This document shows, one piece after another, positions 26,742 through 34,625 of a stretch of 64,000 nt of DNA. The stretch covers positions 1-64,000 of the forward strand of contig NVXD01000015.1 of NCBI GenBank assembly GCA_002746415.1, given 5' to 3'. Made by a program: the position numbers and the translations under genes. Below the pieces are notes generated by a model, which was not told the origin of the DNA, did no database searches, and worked only from the letters and a program-made list of their open reading frames with translations. Every line of letters begins with the position of its first letter. The stretch's first letter is position 1. This DNA comes from Flavobacteriaceae bacterium (lineage in GTDB: Bacteria > Bacteroidota > Bacteroidia > Flavobacteriales > Flavobacteriaceae).

Positions 26742-28463
26742 ATGAGTAAAAAAGAAGATTTACGTAGTAAGGAATGGTTTGGAGGCAAAGACAAAATGGG
26801 CTTTGTCCACCGTTCATGGCTGCGGAACCAAGGATATCCAGATGATTATTTTAGAGGAAAACCAGTTATTGGCATTTGCAACACTTGGTCAGAATTAACA
26901 CCCTGCAATGGACACTTAAGAGATTTTGCTGAAGTGGTAAAAAGGGGTGTAGCTGAGGCAGGTGGTTTTCCATTGGAGTTTCCGGTAATGTCTTTAGGAG
27001 AAACCATTATGAAACCAAGTACCATGTTGTTCAGAAATTTGGCAAGTATGGACACAGAAGAATCTATTAGGGCAAACCCTTTGGATGGAATTGTGCTTTT
27101 AACTGGCTGCGATAAAACCACTCCCTCAACCATTATGGGAGCTTGTAGTGTGGATTTGCCTACTATTGTGGTGCCTGGAGGACCAATGCTTAATGGTCGT
27201 TTTAGAGGAGGGTCAATAGGTTCTGGTTCTTTTAATTGGATGATAAAAGAAAAACAAAAAACAGGAGAATTTTCAGAGGCCGATTTTACTGAAGCTGAGA
27301 TTTGTGCGGCACGAAGTATAGGTCATTGCAATACCATGGGAACAGCATCTACAATGGGAACCATGTCAGAAGCATTGGGCTTAACACTCCCTGGATTTTC
27401 ATCAATCCCAGCTGCCGATTCCCGTAAAAAAATGATGGCGCAACTATCAGGAAGACGTATTGTTGAAATGGTCAATGAAGATTTAACCTTATCGAAAGTA
27501 TTAACTAGGAAAGCATTTGAAAATGCTATCGTTACCAATGCTGCAGTTGGTGGATCTACCAATCTGATTATTCATCTAATTGCCATTGCCGGACGAATAG
27601 GAGTGGATTTAAAATTGGAGGATTTCGACGACCTTGGAAGTAAAATTCCACTTTTGTTAAATTTGATGCCATCAGGTAAATTTTTGATGGAAGACTTTTA
27701 TTACGCAGGGGGACTTCCTGTTATCATAAAAGAATTGGGTAAATTATTGCACGATGACATCATTACCGTAAATGGAAAAACATTTAAGGACAATTATGCA
27801 GATGCCATATGTTATGATAAGGAAATAATTTCTACAATTGAAAAACCATTACAAGAAAATGCTGGAATTGCAGTATTAAAAGGCAATTTATGTGTAAATG
27901 GAGCGGTTATAAAACCATCTGCAGCTTCACCTAAATTAATGAAACACAGAGGTAAAGCGGTTGTTTTTGAAAGCATGGAAGATTACCATGAAAGAATAGA
28001 TGACCCCAATTTGGATATTGATGAGAACAGCGTTATTGTACTTAAGGGTGTGGGGCCAAAAGGATATCCAGGAATGCCAGAAGTTGGTAATGTGGATTTG
28101 CCAGAAAAATTAATTCTAAAAGGAGTTAAGGATATGGTCCGTATTTCTGATGGCCGTATGAGCGGAACAGCCTATGGTACCGTAATTTTACATGTATCTC
28201 CAGAATCCACTATTGGAGGGACTTTTGCAGTCGTACAAAATGGAGATATGATTGAGTTGGATGTTGAAAACAGAAGATTACATTTAGATGTTTCTGACGA
28301 AGAACTTGAAAAAAGAAAGGCGGCATGGATAGCACCGGAGCCAGTAGCCGTTAGGGGATATGCAAGAATTTATATTGATCATGTGGAGCAAGCAGACAAA
28401 GGCGCTGACTTGGATATTTTGGTAGGTGGATCAGGCTCAAAAGTAGAAAGGGACCTTCATTAA
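26742..28463 (+). CDS. IlvD/Edd family sugar-acid dehydratase (arabinonate dehydratase-like)
   Basis: [Fe-S]-dependent dehydratase of 573 residues. Cys55 (SELTPCNGH), Cys123 (TGCDKTTPS) and Cys196 (GHCNTMGTAS) match the three cluster ligands of the family in spacing, and the whole sequence resembles L-arabinonate/D-xylonate dehydratases rather than IlvD: it keeps RSQEW-like RSKEWFGG and HRSWLRNQGYP near the N-terminus and LNLMPSGKFLMEDFYYAGG in the middle. It removes water from a sugar acid to give a 2-keto-3-deoxy acid. The FAH-family gene 16 bp downstream fits the next step of such a pathway. Confidence 0.85.
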   Translation: MSKKEDLRSKEWFGGKDKMGFVHRSWLRNQGYPDDYFRGKPVIGICNTWSELTPCNGHLRDFAEVVKRGVAEAGGFPLEFPVMSLGETIMKPSTMLFRNLASMDTEESIRANPLDGIVLLTGCDKTTPSTIMGACSVDLPTIVVPGGPMLNGRFRGGSIGSGSFNWMIKEKQKTGEFSEADFTEAEICAARSIGHCNTMGTASTMGTMSEALGLTLPGFSSIPAADSRKKMMAQLSGRRIVEMVNEDLTLSKVLTRKAFENAIVTNAAVGGSTNLIIHLIAIAGRIGVDLKLEDFDDLGSKIPLLLNLMPSGKFLMEDFYYAGGLPVIIKELGKLLHDDIITVNGKTFKDNYADAICYDKEIISTIEKPLQENAGIAVLKGNLCVNGAVIKPSAASPKLMKHRGKAVVFESMEDYHERIDDPNLDIDENSVIVLKGVGPKGYPGMPEVGNVDLPEKLILKGVKDMVRISDGRMSGTAYGTVILHVSPESTIGGTFAVVQNGDMIELDVENRRLHLDVSDEELEKRKAAWIAPEPVAVRGYARIYIDHVEQADKGADLDILVGGSGSKVERDLH

Positions 28464-28479
28464 AAAATAAAATAAGCAC

Positions 28480-29316
28480 ATGAAAATTTACAAAGTTAAA
28501 AGCGGTATTGTTGTTGAACAAGGTGAAAAATTCTATTTATTAAAAGGAGAAGATTGGGACGGTTTTCTCAATGATAATGATTTGTTGAAAACAATAGGCA
28601 ATAAAATCAATACTTCAAACCAAATTGATAATGCAGCAACGTATATAGACAATGAATTACAGGCTCCTGTTCAGAATCAAGAAATTTGGGCTAGCGGAGT
28701 TACCTATTACAATAGTAAAATGGGTAGGGAAGAAGAATCCAAAGAAGCTGGAGGCAGTAGTTTTTATTCAAGAGTATATGTAGCAGATAGACCAGAGCTT
28801 TTCTTTAAGGCAACAGCCTATAGAACTGTGGGTTCTGGTGGGATGGTCAGAAAGAGGGCCGACTCCACCTGGGATGTTCCAGAACCAGAATTAACATTGG
28901 TCATAACATCTTCTGGTAAAATTATTGGCTATACTATTGGTAATGATATGAGTTCTAGAAGCATTGAAGGAGAGAATCCCTTATATCTCCCACAAGCGAA
29001 AACCTATGATGGGTGTGCAGCAGTAGGGCCTTGTATATTAATTACCGATGAGCCTTTATCAAAATCAACTCAAATAAGATTGAATATTTTCCGAAATGGA
29101 ACCGAGGTTTTTTCTGGACAGATAGGAATAGACCAAATAAAACGAAAGTTTGAAGACTTGGTCAGGTATCTCTATATGGAATGCTCTTTTCCTTACGGAA
29201 GTTTGTTGATGACTGGGACCGGAATAGTGCCCTCAACCGATTTTAATTTAACAAGTGGTGATGAGGTCCATATTGCCATTGATGGAATTGGTACTTTGGT
29301 AAATACGGTTGCTTAA
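28480..29316 (+). CDS. Fumarylacetoacetate hydrolase family protein (2-keto-3-deoxy-sugar-acid dehydratase candidate)
   Basis: FAH-superfamily protein of 278 residues. Motifs: ELFFKATAYRTVG near residues 106-118, WDVPEPELTLVI near 131-142 (metal-binding glutamates), GYTIGNDMSSRSIEGENPLYLPQAKTYDG (in pieces, 151-179) and GSLLMTGTGIVPS near 245. The SRxIEGENPLYLPQAK stretch is characteristic of 2-keto-3-deoxy-D-arabinonate dehydratase and related enzymes that convert the product of a sugar-acid dehydratase to alpha-ketoglutarate semialdehyde. Coupled to the IlvD/Edd gene. A C-C hydrolase acting on diketo-deoxy acids is the alternative within the family. Confidence 0.82.
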   Translation: MKIYKVKSGIVVEQGEKFYLLKGEDWDGFLNDNDLLKTIGNKINTSNQIDNAATYIDNELQAPVQNQEIWASGVTYYNSKMGREEESKEAGGSSFYSRVYVADRPELFFKATAYRTVGSGGMVRKRADSTWDVPEPELTLVITSSGKIIGYTIGNDMSSRSIEGENPLYLPQAKTYDGCAAVGPCILITDEPLSKSTQIRLNIFRNGTEVFSGQIGIDQIKRKFEDLVRYLYMECSFPYGSLLMTGTGIVPSTDFNLTSGDEVHIAIDGIGTLVNTVA

Positions 29317-29327
29317 TTTACGATATC

Positions 29328-29361
29328 AAATGTCATTCCTGTGAAGGCAGGAATGACATTT
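29328..29361. terminator. Palindrome between convergent genes (bidirectional terminator or REP-like element)
   Basis: Perfect 14-bp inverted repeat (29328-29341 with 29348-29361), 6-nt loop, containing TGTCATTCCTG and its complement. It fills the gap between the FAH gene stop (29316) and the arfB stop (29364). The same core occurs as a dispersed palindrome in many bacterial genomes, so it may be a repeated element serving as terminator. Confidence 0.7.
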
Positions 29362-29363
29362 CA

Positions 29364-29768
29364 TTATTCTAAATCAGGTCTTTTTCTATTCACTTTCTTT
29401 TGCGCCTTTTTTAGTTTTGATTTCAATCGTTTTTCAATAGCAGACTTTGAAGGTTTTGTTTTCTTGCGCTTTTTGGGAACTTTTAAAGCAGTTTGGATGA
29501 CTTCTAAAAAGCGTTTGATGACCAGTTCTTTGTTTTTGTGTTGACTTCGGGATTCATCACACTGAAATACTAATATGTTTTCTTTGGAAAGCTTGTTTAC
29601 CAGTTTCAAATAAAGGCGCTCTTTTTCAGTGTCAGATAGTGAAAAAGACTTTACAACATCAAACATAAGCTCTACTTTAGAGGAGACCTTATTTACATGT
29701 TGCCCGCCAGCACCACTGCTTCGAATGGCCTTGAATTTGAGTTCTTTTATGATGGTTTCTTTATTCAA
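29364..29768 (-). CDS. arfB: Alternative ribosome-rescue factor, peptidyl-tRNA hydrolase ArfB
   Basis: Releases stalled peptides from ribosomes lacking a stop codon. 134 residues, the usual length. The catalytic GGQ is at residues 21-23 in SSGAGGQHVNK, and the C-terminal tail is strongly basic (KKRKKTKPSKSAIEKRLKSK then KKAQKKVNRKRP), as needed to enter the empty mRNA channel. No class I release-factor codon-recognition domain. Its stop is adjacent to the 29328-29361 palindrome. Confidence 0.93.
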   Translation of the reverse strand: MNKETIIKELKFKAIRSSGAGGQHVNKVSSKVELMFDVVKSFSLSDTEKERLYLKLVNKLSKENILVFQCDESRSQHKNKELVIKRFLEVIQTALKVPKKRKKTKPSKSAIEKRLKSKLKKAQKKVNRKRPDLE

Positions 29769-29788
29769 AATGGGAGGGTTTCAATAGG

Positions 29789-30769
29789 CTATTTATTTTT
29801 TAAGCGTAAGTTAATTGTTTCAATAGAAACATTTAAAAAGAGCTCCGTTTCGGGTTCTAATGCATTATCAGAATTAAAATAAACCACATCTTTTTCATTT
29901 ATCGAAGCTTCAATTAAATAATGGCTGCCCTTAAAATAAGAGTGTTTTACATAAACCTTTAATCCGGTATTCTTGGAAACTTTAAATTCATGTGGATATA
30001 CCAATACGGATGTGTTTATTTCCGCATAGGGTTTTATCAATTGAATGGGAATAAGACTGGCTTCACCAAAAAGAGATGCGACGTATAGGTCTTTCGGGTT
30101 TTCATATAGCGCTTGTGTGGCTTCATCCGCAATGATTTGCTTGTCTTTTAGAACAATTATCCTGTCTGAATACGGAAGAATATCGTTGTGGTCATGTGTT
30201 GCTGTCAATACGGTTATCCCCTGCTTTTTTAAATAGGCAAACAGATTTCTGCGCAAACTATTTTTTCTAAACTTATCAATATGACTAAAGGGTTCGTCCA
30301 ATAACAGCAGCTTAGGTTCTTGTGCCAAAACCCTTGCCAATGCCACTCGTTGTTGTTGTCCACCACTTAGGTTTTTAATCTTTACTTTGGCAAAAGACGT
30401 CATTTCTATCATTTCCAATAGTTCAGCCGTTCTTTCTTGAAGTTCTTTGGGTTCAAAAACTGATAAATACTGACTAACATTTTCAGCTACTGTAGTAAAG
30501 GGCATCAAATCAAAATCTTGAGAAAGATATTTCATATAAGATTCTCCAGGCACTAAATTATAATTAGGTCCCATAACTTGAATATCCTCCCAAAAGACAG
30601 TGCCATTTTCTAAATGTAACAGACCATATATTATTTTTAACAAGGTGCTTTTGCCACAACCACTTTCTCCTATTATAGACACATGGGTGCCTTTCTTCAC
30701 TTTAAAAGAAATATTTTCTAATACAAGAGCTTCATCGTAAGAAAAGAAAGCTAAATCTACTTTTAACAT
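29789..30769 (-). CDS. ABC transporter ATP-binding protein (no permease nearby)
   Basis: ATPase of 326 residues. Walker A GESGCGKST near residues 36-44, Q-loop region QDFDLMPF, signature LSGGQQQRVALARVLA near 138-153, Walker B LLLLDEPFSH and switch histidine TATHDHND. A C-terminal extension of about 100 residues (from about 225) resembles the regulatory/TOBE-like region of PotA/FbpC-type importers. Neither a membrane subunit nor a binding protein is encoded in this window, and the flanks (arfB, prolyl oligopeptidase) are unrelated. The transported substrate is unknown. Confidence 0.85.
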   Translation of the reverse strand: MLKVDLAFFSYDEALVLENISFKVKKGTHVSIIGESGCGKSTLLKIIYGLLHLENGTVFWEDIQVMGPNYNLVPGESYMKYLSQDFDLMPFTTVAENVSQYLSVFEPKELQERTAELLEMIEMTSFAKVKIKNLSGGQQQRVALARVLAQEPKLLLLDEPFSHIDKFRKNSLRRNLFAYLKKQGITVLTATHDHNDILPYSDRIIVLKDKQIIADEATQALYENPKDLYVASLFGEASLIPIQLIKPYAEINTSVLVYPHEFKVSKNTGLKVYVKHSYFKGSHYLIEASINEKDVVYFNSDNALEPETELFLNVSIETINLRLKNK

Positions 30770-30829
30770 GGGTTTGATAAATAAAAAATCCGCTTCCAGT
30801 AGAAACGAACATTATAATTATAATATTGT

Positions 30830-32908
30830 TTAGTCTTTAAAGTCATTGAGTATTGCTTTATTGGGTAATTCATTAAAACCCATACTATATAAAGTAAACC
30901 CAAAAATATCTGCATACTGATTAATGGTTTTACTAACAGGAGTTCCTGCACCATGCCCTGCATTAATTTCAATTCGGATAAGTGTTGGATTGTTTCCAGT
31001 TTGTTTCTCTTGAAGCTCCGCTGCAAATTTAAAACTATGGGCAGGTACAACCCGGTCATCGTGATCACTCGTTGTGACCAAAGTTGCAGGGTAAGCCGTT
31101 CCTTCTTTTACATTGTGAACAGGGGAATAACCCTTTAGATAGTCAAACATTTCTTGGCTTTCTTCTGCCGTACCATAATCATATGCCCAACCCGCACCAG
31201 CGGTAAAGGTATGATAGCGGAGCATATCTAAAACACCGACAGCGGGTAATACTACTTTCATTAAATCTGGTCTTTGAGTCATCGTTGCCCCAACCAAAAG
31301 CCCACCATTGGAACCACCTCTAATGGCCAAATAGTCTGATGAGGTATACTGCTTTTCAATTAAATATTCCGCAGCCGCAATAAAATCATCAAAAACATTC
31401 TGCTTTTTTGTTTTTATACCGGCCACATGCCATTCTTTACCATATTCCCCACCACCTCTAAGGTTGGGGACTGCATAGACGCCTCCTTGTTCCATCCATA
31501 TGGCATTTACAATACTAAATGACGGGGTTAAACTTATATTGAATCCTCCATATCCATAAAGAATAGTTGGGTTTTTCCCATTGAGTTCTAATCCTTTTTT
31601 ATGGCTAATAATCATGGGGATTTTTGTGCCGTCTTTTGAGCTGTAAAACACCTGTGTGGATTCATAATCTGCAGGGTTAAAATCAATTTCGGGTTTCCAA
31701 TACTGGGCGTATTCCCCTGTTTCTACATTATATTTATAGGAAGACCCTGGGGTATTGTAGTTAGTGAATGAAAAATAGAATTCAGCATCCTCTTTTTTAC
31801 CCCCAAAACCACTTGCACTCCCAACACCAGGAAGTTGTACTTCACGTATTAGCTTCCCATCATAATCATATTGAAAAACTTTGGAAATGGCATCTACCAT
31901 ATATTCGGCAAAGAAATACCCCCCAGCTGAATTTGGAGAAAGGACATCCTCAGTTTCTGGAATAACATCTACCCAGTTTTCTGATGTTGGATTGGCGGCT
32001 TCCACAGCAATTATTTTTTTGTTTGGCGCATCCATATTGGTCACTAGATACAATTTAGAACCAACATTTTCAATCACATAACTATCTGTGTCCGTATGGT
32101 CTAAAATGGTCGTTAACGGGATATCTTGCTTGCTCAAATCTTTAATGAATAATTTATTTCCAGAAGTTGAGGTCGCTGCAGAAATAATGAGGTAATGCTC
32201 ATCTTCAGTTACAGAACCACTAATATAACGGTGTTTTTCTGATGCTACTCCCCCAAAAACAAGAATATCATTTTTTTGAGATGTGCCCAATTTGTGATAA
32301 TACAATTTGTGTTGGTCAGTTTTCGCGGATAATTCACTTCCTTCCGGTTTATCGTAACTTGAGTAATAAAACCCATCGTTACCTTTCCATGAAAGACCAC
32401 TGAATTTAATATCTACAAGTGTGTCTTCTACAATTTTCTTGGTTTTGACATCTATGACAATTGCTTTTCTCCAATCGCTTCCTCCTTCTGAGATAAGATA
32501 GGCTGCTAAGGAACCATCCTTTGAAAACCGAAGCCCCATTAATGAGGTGGTACCATCTTCTGAAAAAGTGTTTGGATCAAGGAAAACATCCTCCTTATCA
32601 GTTTCACTTTTCTTGCGATATACTACATGCTGATTTTGAAGTCCGTTATTTTTATAAAAATAGGTGTAGTTTCCTTCTTTAAAAGGAGCACTTAATTTTT
32701 CATAGTTCCACAACTTTTCCAATCGGGTTTTTAAATCTTCTCTAAAAGGGATTTGATTTAAGTATTCAAAAGTGATTTGGTTTTGTGCTTTCACCCAAGC
32801 TTCAGTTTCGGGACTTCTATCATTCTCTAACCATCGATAAGGATCTTTTACTTGGGTTCCAAAATAAGTATCAACAGTATCAGTTTTTTTAGTAGTAGGA
32901 TAATTCAC
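30830..32908 (-). CDS. Prolyl oligopeptidase family serine peptidase, leader out of frame
   Basis: S9A peptidase cleaving after proline in short peptides. 692 residues from GTG at 32908. N-terminal [19 protein letters not shown] precedes a seven-bladed propeller; the C-terminal alpha/beta-hydrolase has Ser at about 531 ([11 protein letters not shown]), Asp near 617 ([11 protein letters not shown]) and His near 651 (NAGHGAGTP). All catalytic residues are present. Homologues begin with a lipoprotein or secretory signal directly before the NYP stretch. Here such a leader exists at 32905-32994 but in another frame: it ends in TGA overlapping the GTG. One extra A in the A7 tract, or loss of one AATCC unit, would restore a continuous exported protein. 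Confidence 0.85.
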   Translation of the reverse strand: MNYPTTKKTDTVDTYFGTQVKDPYRWLENDRSPETEAWVKAQNQITFEYLNQIPFREDLKTRLEKLWNYEKLSAPFKEGNYTYFYKNNGLQNQHVVYRKKSETDKEDVFLDPNTFSEDGTTSLMGLRFSKDGSLAAYLISEGGSDWRKAIVIDVKTKKIVEDTLVDIKFSGLSWKGNDGFYYSSYDKPEGSELSAKTDQHKLYYHKLGTSQKNDILVFGGVASEKHRYISGSVTEDEHYLIISAATSTSGNKLFIKDLSKQDIPLTTILDHTDTDSYVIENVGSKLYLVTNMDAPNKKIIAVEAANPTSENWVDVIPETEDVLSPNSAGGYFFAEYMVDAISKVFQYDYDGKLIREVQLPGVGSASGFGGKKEDAEFYFSFTNYNTPGSSYKYNVETGEYAQYWKPEIDFNPADYESTQVFYSSKDGTKIPMIISHKKGLELNGKNPTILYGYGGFNISLTPSFSIVNAIWMEQGGVYAVPNLRGGGEYGKEWHVAGIKTKKQNVFDDFIAAAEYLIEKQYTSSDYLAIRGGSNGGLLVGATMTQRPDLMKVVLPAVGVLDMLRYHTFTAGAGWAYDYGTAEESQEMFDYLKGYSPVHNVKEGTAYPATLVTTSDHDDRVVPAHSFKFAAELQEKQTGNNPTLIRIEINAGHGAGTPVSKTINQYADIFGFTLYSMGFNELPNKAILNDFKD

Positions 32909-32994
32909 GACAATAGTTTCTTTTTTTGGATTGGATTGGATTGACAGGCAAAAATAAGTATTGCAGCCATGGGAATTAGTAGTAGCTTTTTCAT
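32905..32994 (-). pseudogene. Detached lipoprotein signal sequence of the prolyl oligopeptidase gene
   Basis: An ATG at 32994 opens a 29-residue frame: a basic start, a hydrophobic core and a lipobox-like IFAC with Cys17, then QSNPIQKKK and a TGA stop at 32905-32907. That stop overlaps the GTG from which the peptidase frame becomes readable. The two frames differ by one nucleotide. The junction contains three AATCC units followed by seven A. Either a real frameshift, a slippage-prone switch, or a base-calling error. Confidence 0.75.
32921..32942 (-). repeat. AATCC x3 plus poly-A(7) tract at the frameshift
   Basis: On the minus strand three tandem AATCC pentamers run directly into seven adenines (plus strand: T7 at 32921-32927, then GGATT three times). 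Both are slippage-prone and both lie between the lipoprotein leader and the peptidase frame. A change of +1 A or -1 pentamer gives the same in-frame result. Confidence 0.85.
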
Positions 32995-33045
32995 TTTTGA
33001 ATCATTTGAAAGTCGATAAAAATACCATAATTTATGGGAATATAT

Positions 33046-33079
33046 AAAACAGCAGATCAAGAATTAGATCTGCTGTTTT
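33046..33079. terminator. Intrinsic terminator between two minus-strand genes
   Basis: Perfect 13-bp stem (33046-33058 with 33067-33079), 8-nt loop, flanked by A-rich sequence on the left and T-rich on the right, so it can work in both directions. It lies just beyond the stop of the NAD(P)-binding gene (33085) and ends that transcript. Confidence 0.8.
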
Positions 33080-33084
33080 TATTT

Positions 33085-33723
33085 TTATATAGTTGCGATG
33101 AAAGGAGCTTTCCCAATATAAATGGCACAAGAAAGTTGGTCAATTAAAAAAGAAGCCAAATCCAGTGCATTTATTTTGTCACCTGGGCAATCCCTGATAT
33201 TGGATTCCACTTTTCCTTTTTCGGTATTGAGATGAATCATAGGAACCCTTACCAATGTCCAGTCAAGATTACAAGCGCTCAACATTTCATACTCTTCTTG
33301 CCTTTCTAAAGAGGCCTTTTTAAAATTGGTTTTCATCCAATCCGTAGCATATAGTGTCTTTGGACCTTTGGAATCAAAAGGGGTATCAACGTTAAGTCCT
33401 GTAACCATAATATATCGTTTAATATTGAACAGATTCATGGTCGTAATTATGTTTTTGGTCACTTCAGCATACGTGCCAATTTCACCTTGGGATTGTCCTA
33501 ATGAGCTCATTAATGCCGTACAACCTTTTAATAAAGAATGAATGGAAGTTATATCTCTAGCATTTCCTTTGATAATTTCTACCAATGGATTTTCTATTTG
33601 AAAGTTATCAGGGTTTCTAAGAAGTAATTTACAAGGAATCCCTTTTTCGAGTAAGGTGTTTACCAGGTACTTTCCTGCCTTACCGCCGCCGCCTAAAACA
33701 GCAATTTTATGTATAGTTTTCAT
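33085..33723 (-). CDS. NAD(P)H-binding protein (atypical SDR)
   Basis: 212-residue protein of the NmrA/NAD(P)H-binding atypical SDR group. The N-terminal Rossmann motif AVLGGGGKAGKYLVNTLL is clear (residues 8-25), followed by the NADP-type LLLRNPDN. No YxxxK catalytic pair is seen, consistent with flavin-reductase-like or regulatory members. The SLGQSQGEIGTYAEVTKN and VTGLNVDTPFDSKGPKT stretches are shared with flavobacterial homologues. Monocistronic between two hairpins. Confidence 0.8.
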   Translation of the reverse strand: MKTIHKIAVLGGGGKAGKYLVNTLLEKGIPCKLLLRNPDNFQIENPLVEIIKGNARDITSIHSLLKGCTALMSSLGQSQGEIGTYAEVTKNIITTMNLFNIKRYIMVTGLNVDTPFDSKGPKTLYATDWMKTNFKKASLERQEEYEMLSACNLDWTLVRVPMIHLNTEKGKVESNIRDCPGDKINALDLASFLIDQLSCAIYIGKAPFIATI

Positions 33724-33757
33724 TAAAATGTCTTTAAATATTAGATATAGTTTATTT

Positions 33758-33776
33758 GCAGGTTTTTTAAACCTGC
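33758..33776. terminator. Small hairpin upstream of the NAD(P)-binding gene
   Basis: 8-bp stem GCAGGTTT / AAACCTGC around a TTT loop. It lies in the 148-bp gap between two minus-strand genes, 96 bp after the SRPBCC stop. It has only a modest T-run on the minus strand, so terminator function is uncertain. Confidence 0.35.
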
Positions 33777-33871
33777 CAGTTTCACGGCTCTATAGGCACA
33801 TGAAATATAAATCTAGATATTTAATGATTAATTTTAATGCTATAAAAATAGGGAATTCTTTTCCAAAGGCA

Positions 33872-34261
33872 CTACTCTTTATTTTGAAAATAGACCTTCA
33901 TAGGTTTAAAATAATGATTATCCCATCCCTTTTTATAATGTTCACCACTTTCGGGAACCTTACTATGTGTTAAAGTCAACTCTGTTTTACCATCAAGCTC
34001 TTTTAATAGAATTTCAATTTGAGAATCTTCTTCATGTTCTTCAAATTGTGAAGACCTCCAGGATTGAACAATTTTGGTATAAGGAACCAATTCAACGTTT
34101 TTACCATTGATATATCCATCCCATGCGCTGAAGGGGTCTCCTACTTTATCGGATGTAAACGCAGTTCCAAGAGTCATTTTTGTATGCCCTTGTGTACTGA
34201 GCCAGGCTTTATAGATTTTTTTGGCGGAAGCGGGAAAGTTTGTTATTAAGGTAAATTCCAT
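33872..34261 (-). CDS. SRPBCC domain protein (AHSA1-like)
   Basis: 129-residue START-like helix-grip protein of the AHSA1/activator-of-Hsp90 homologue-1 type. Pattern: FPASAKKIYKAWLSTQGHTKMT at the N-terminus (in pieces), then DPFSAWDGYINGKNVELVPYTKIVQSWR and a final GWDNHYFKPMKVYF helix. These proteins bind a hydrophobic ligand; many act as small-molecule binding or stress-linked accessory factors. Next to an ABM-domain gene 51 bp upstream. No ligand can be assigned. Confidence 0.85.
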   Translation of the reverse strand: MEFTLITNFPASAKKIYKAWLSTQGHTKMTLGTAFTSDKVGDPFSAWDGYINGKNVELVPYTKIVQSWRSSQFEEHEEDSQIEILLKELDGKTELTLTHSKVPESGEHYKKGWDNHYFKPMKVYFQNKE

Positions 34262-34312
34262 AATAGTGTCTTGACATTCCCCTAAAGTTACTAAATTTTA
34301 ACTTGAATTGCT

Positions 34313-34615
34313 TTATTGGGAAAAAACCTCATAATGGGTAACTTTTTCTTCAAATTCTAAAAGGAAATCATCGTCTTCGGGGTAATATTTAGCCTTTTCG
34401 AAATCTTCACCTGCAAAATTTTTGATGACGGCTAAGTTTTCCCAATAGGTTATTAAAGTGAAATGCCCTTGATTATTAGCAATACGTTTTAAAAAGGAAT
34501 GCTTGACATACCCATTGGTTTTTTGATAATCTGGCACGGCAACTTTTTTTAAGAAAGAGGCATACACCTCAAAATCCTCAACACTTGTTTTTCCATGCCA
34601 AATTCTTGCAATCAT
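34313..34615 (-). CDS. Antibiotic biosynthesis monooxygenase (ABM) domain protein
   Basis: 100-residue ferredoxin-like ABM-fold protein. The start MIARIWHGKTSVEDFEVY and the core HFTLITYWENLAVIKNFAGEDFEKAKYYPEDDDFL (in parts) are typical of cofactor-free monooxygenases and heme-degrading relatives. Usual length. The asparagine/tryptophan/histidine set of IsdG is not complete, so heme degradation is not claimed. It sits 10 bp downstream of asd on the same strand. Confidence 0.8.
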   Translation of the reverse strand: MIARIWHGKTSVEDFEVYASFLKKVAVPDYQKTNGYVKHSFLKRIANNQGHFTLITYWENLAVIKNFAGEDFEKAKYYPEDDDFLLEFEEKVTHYEVFSQ

Positions 34616-34625
34616 GTGCTATTGT

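Noticed and set aside
26742-28463. Call of IlvD dihydroxy-acid dehydratase for branched-chain amino acids
   Set aside because: The sequence is closer to sugar-acid dehydratases, and the FAH-family neighbour fits sugar acid breakdown; no other ilv or leu genes are adjacent.
30763-31068. Separate small gene on the minus strand at the end of the prolyl oligopeptidase
   Set aside because: It overlaps the peptidase's C-terminal coding region in another frame, and the peptidase frame holds the catalytic Asp and His.
32928-32942. GGATT x3 as the start of a CRISPR or minisatellite array
   Set aside because: Only three 5-bp units without spacers; it makes sense only as a local slippage tract.
34313-34615. 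Heme-degrading IsdG-type monooxygenase
   Set aside because: The ABM fold fits, but the full Asn/Trp/His set of IsdG was not found, and the heme locus is 12 kb away.
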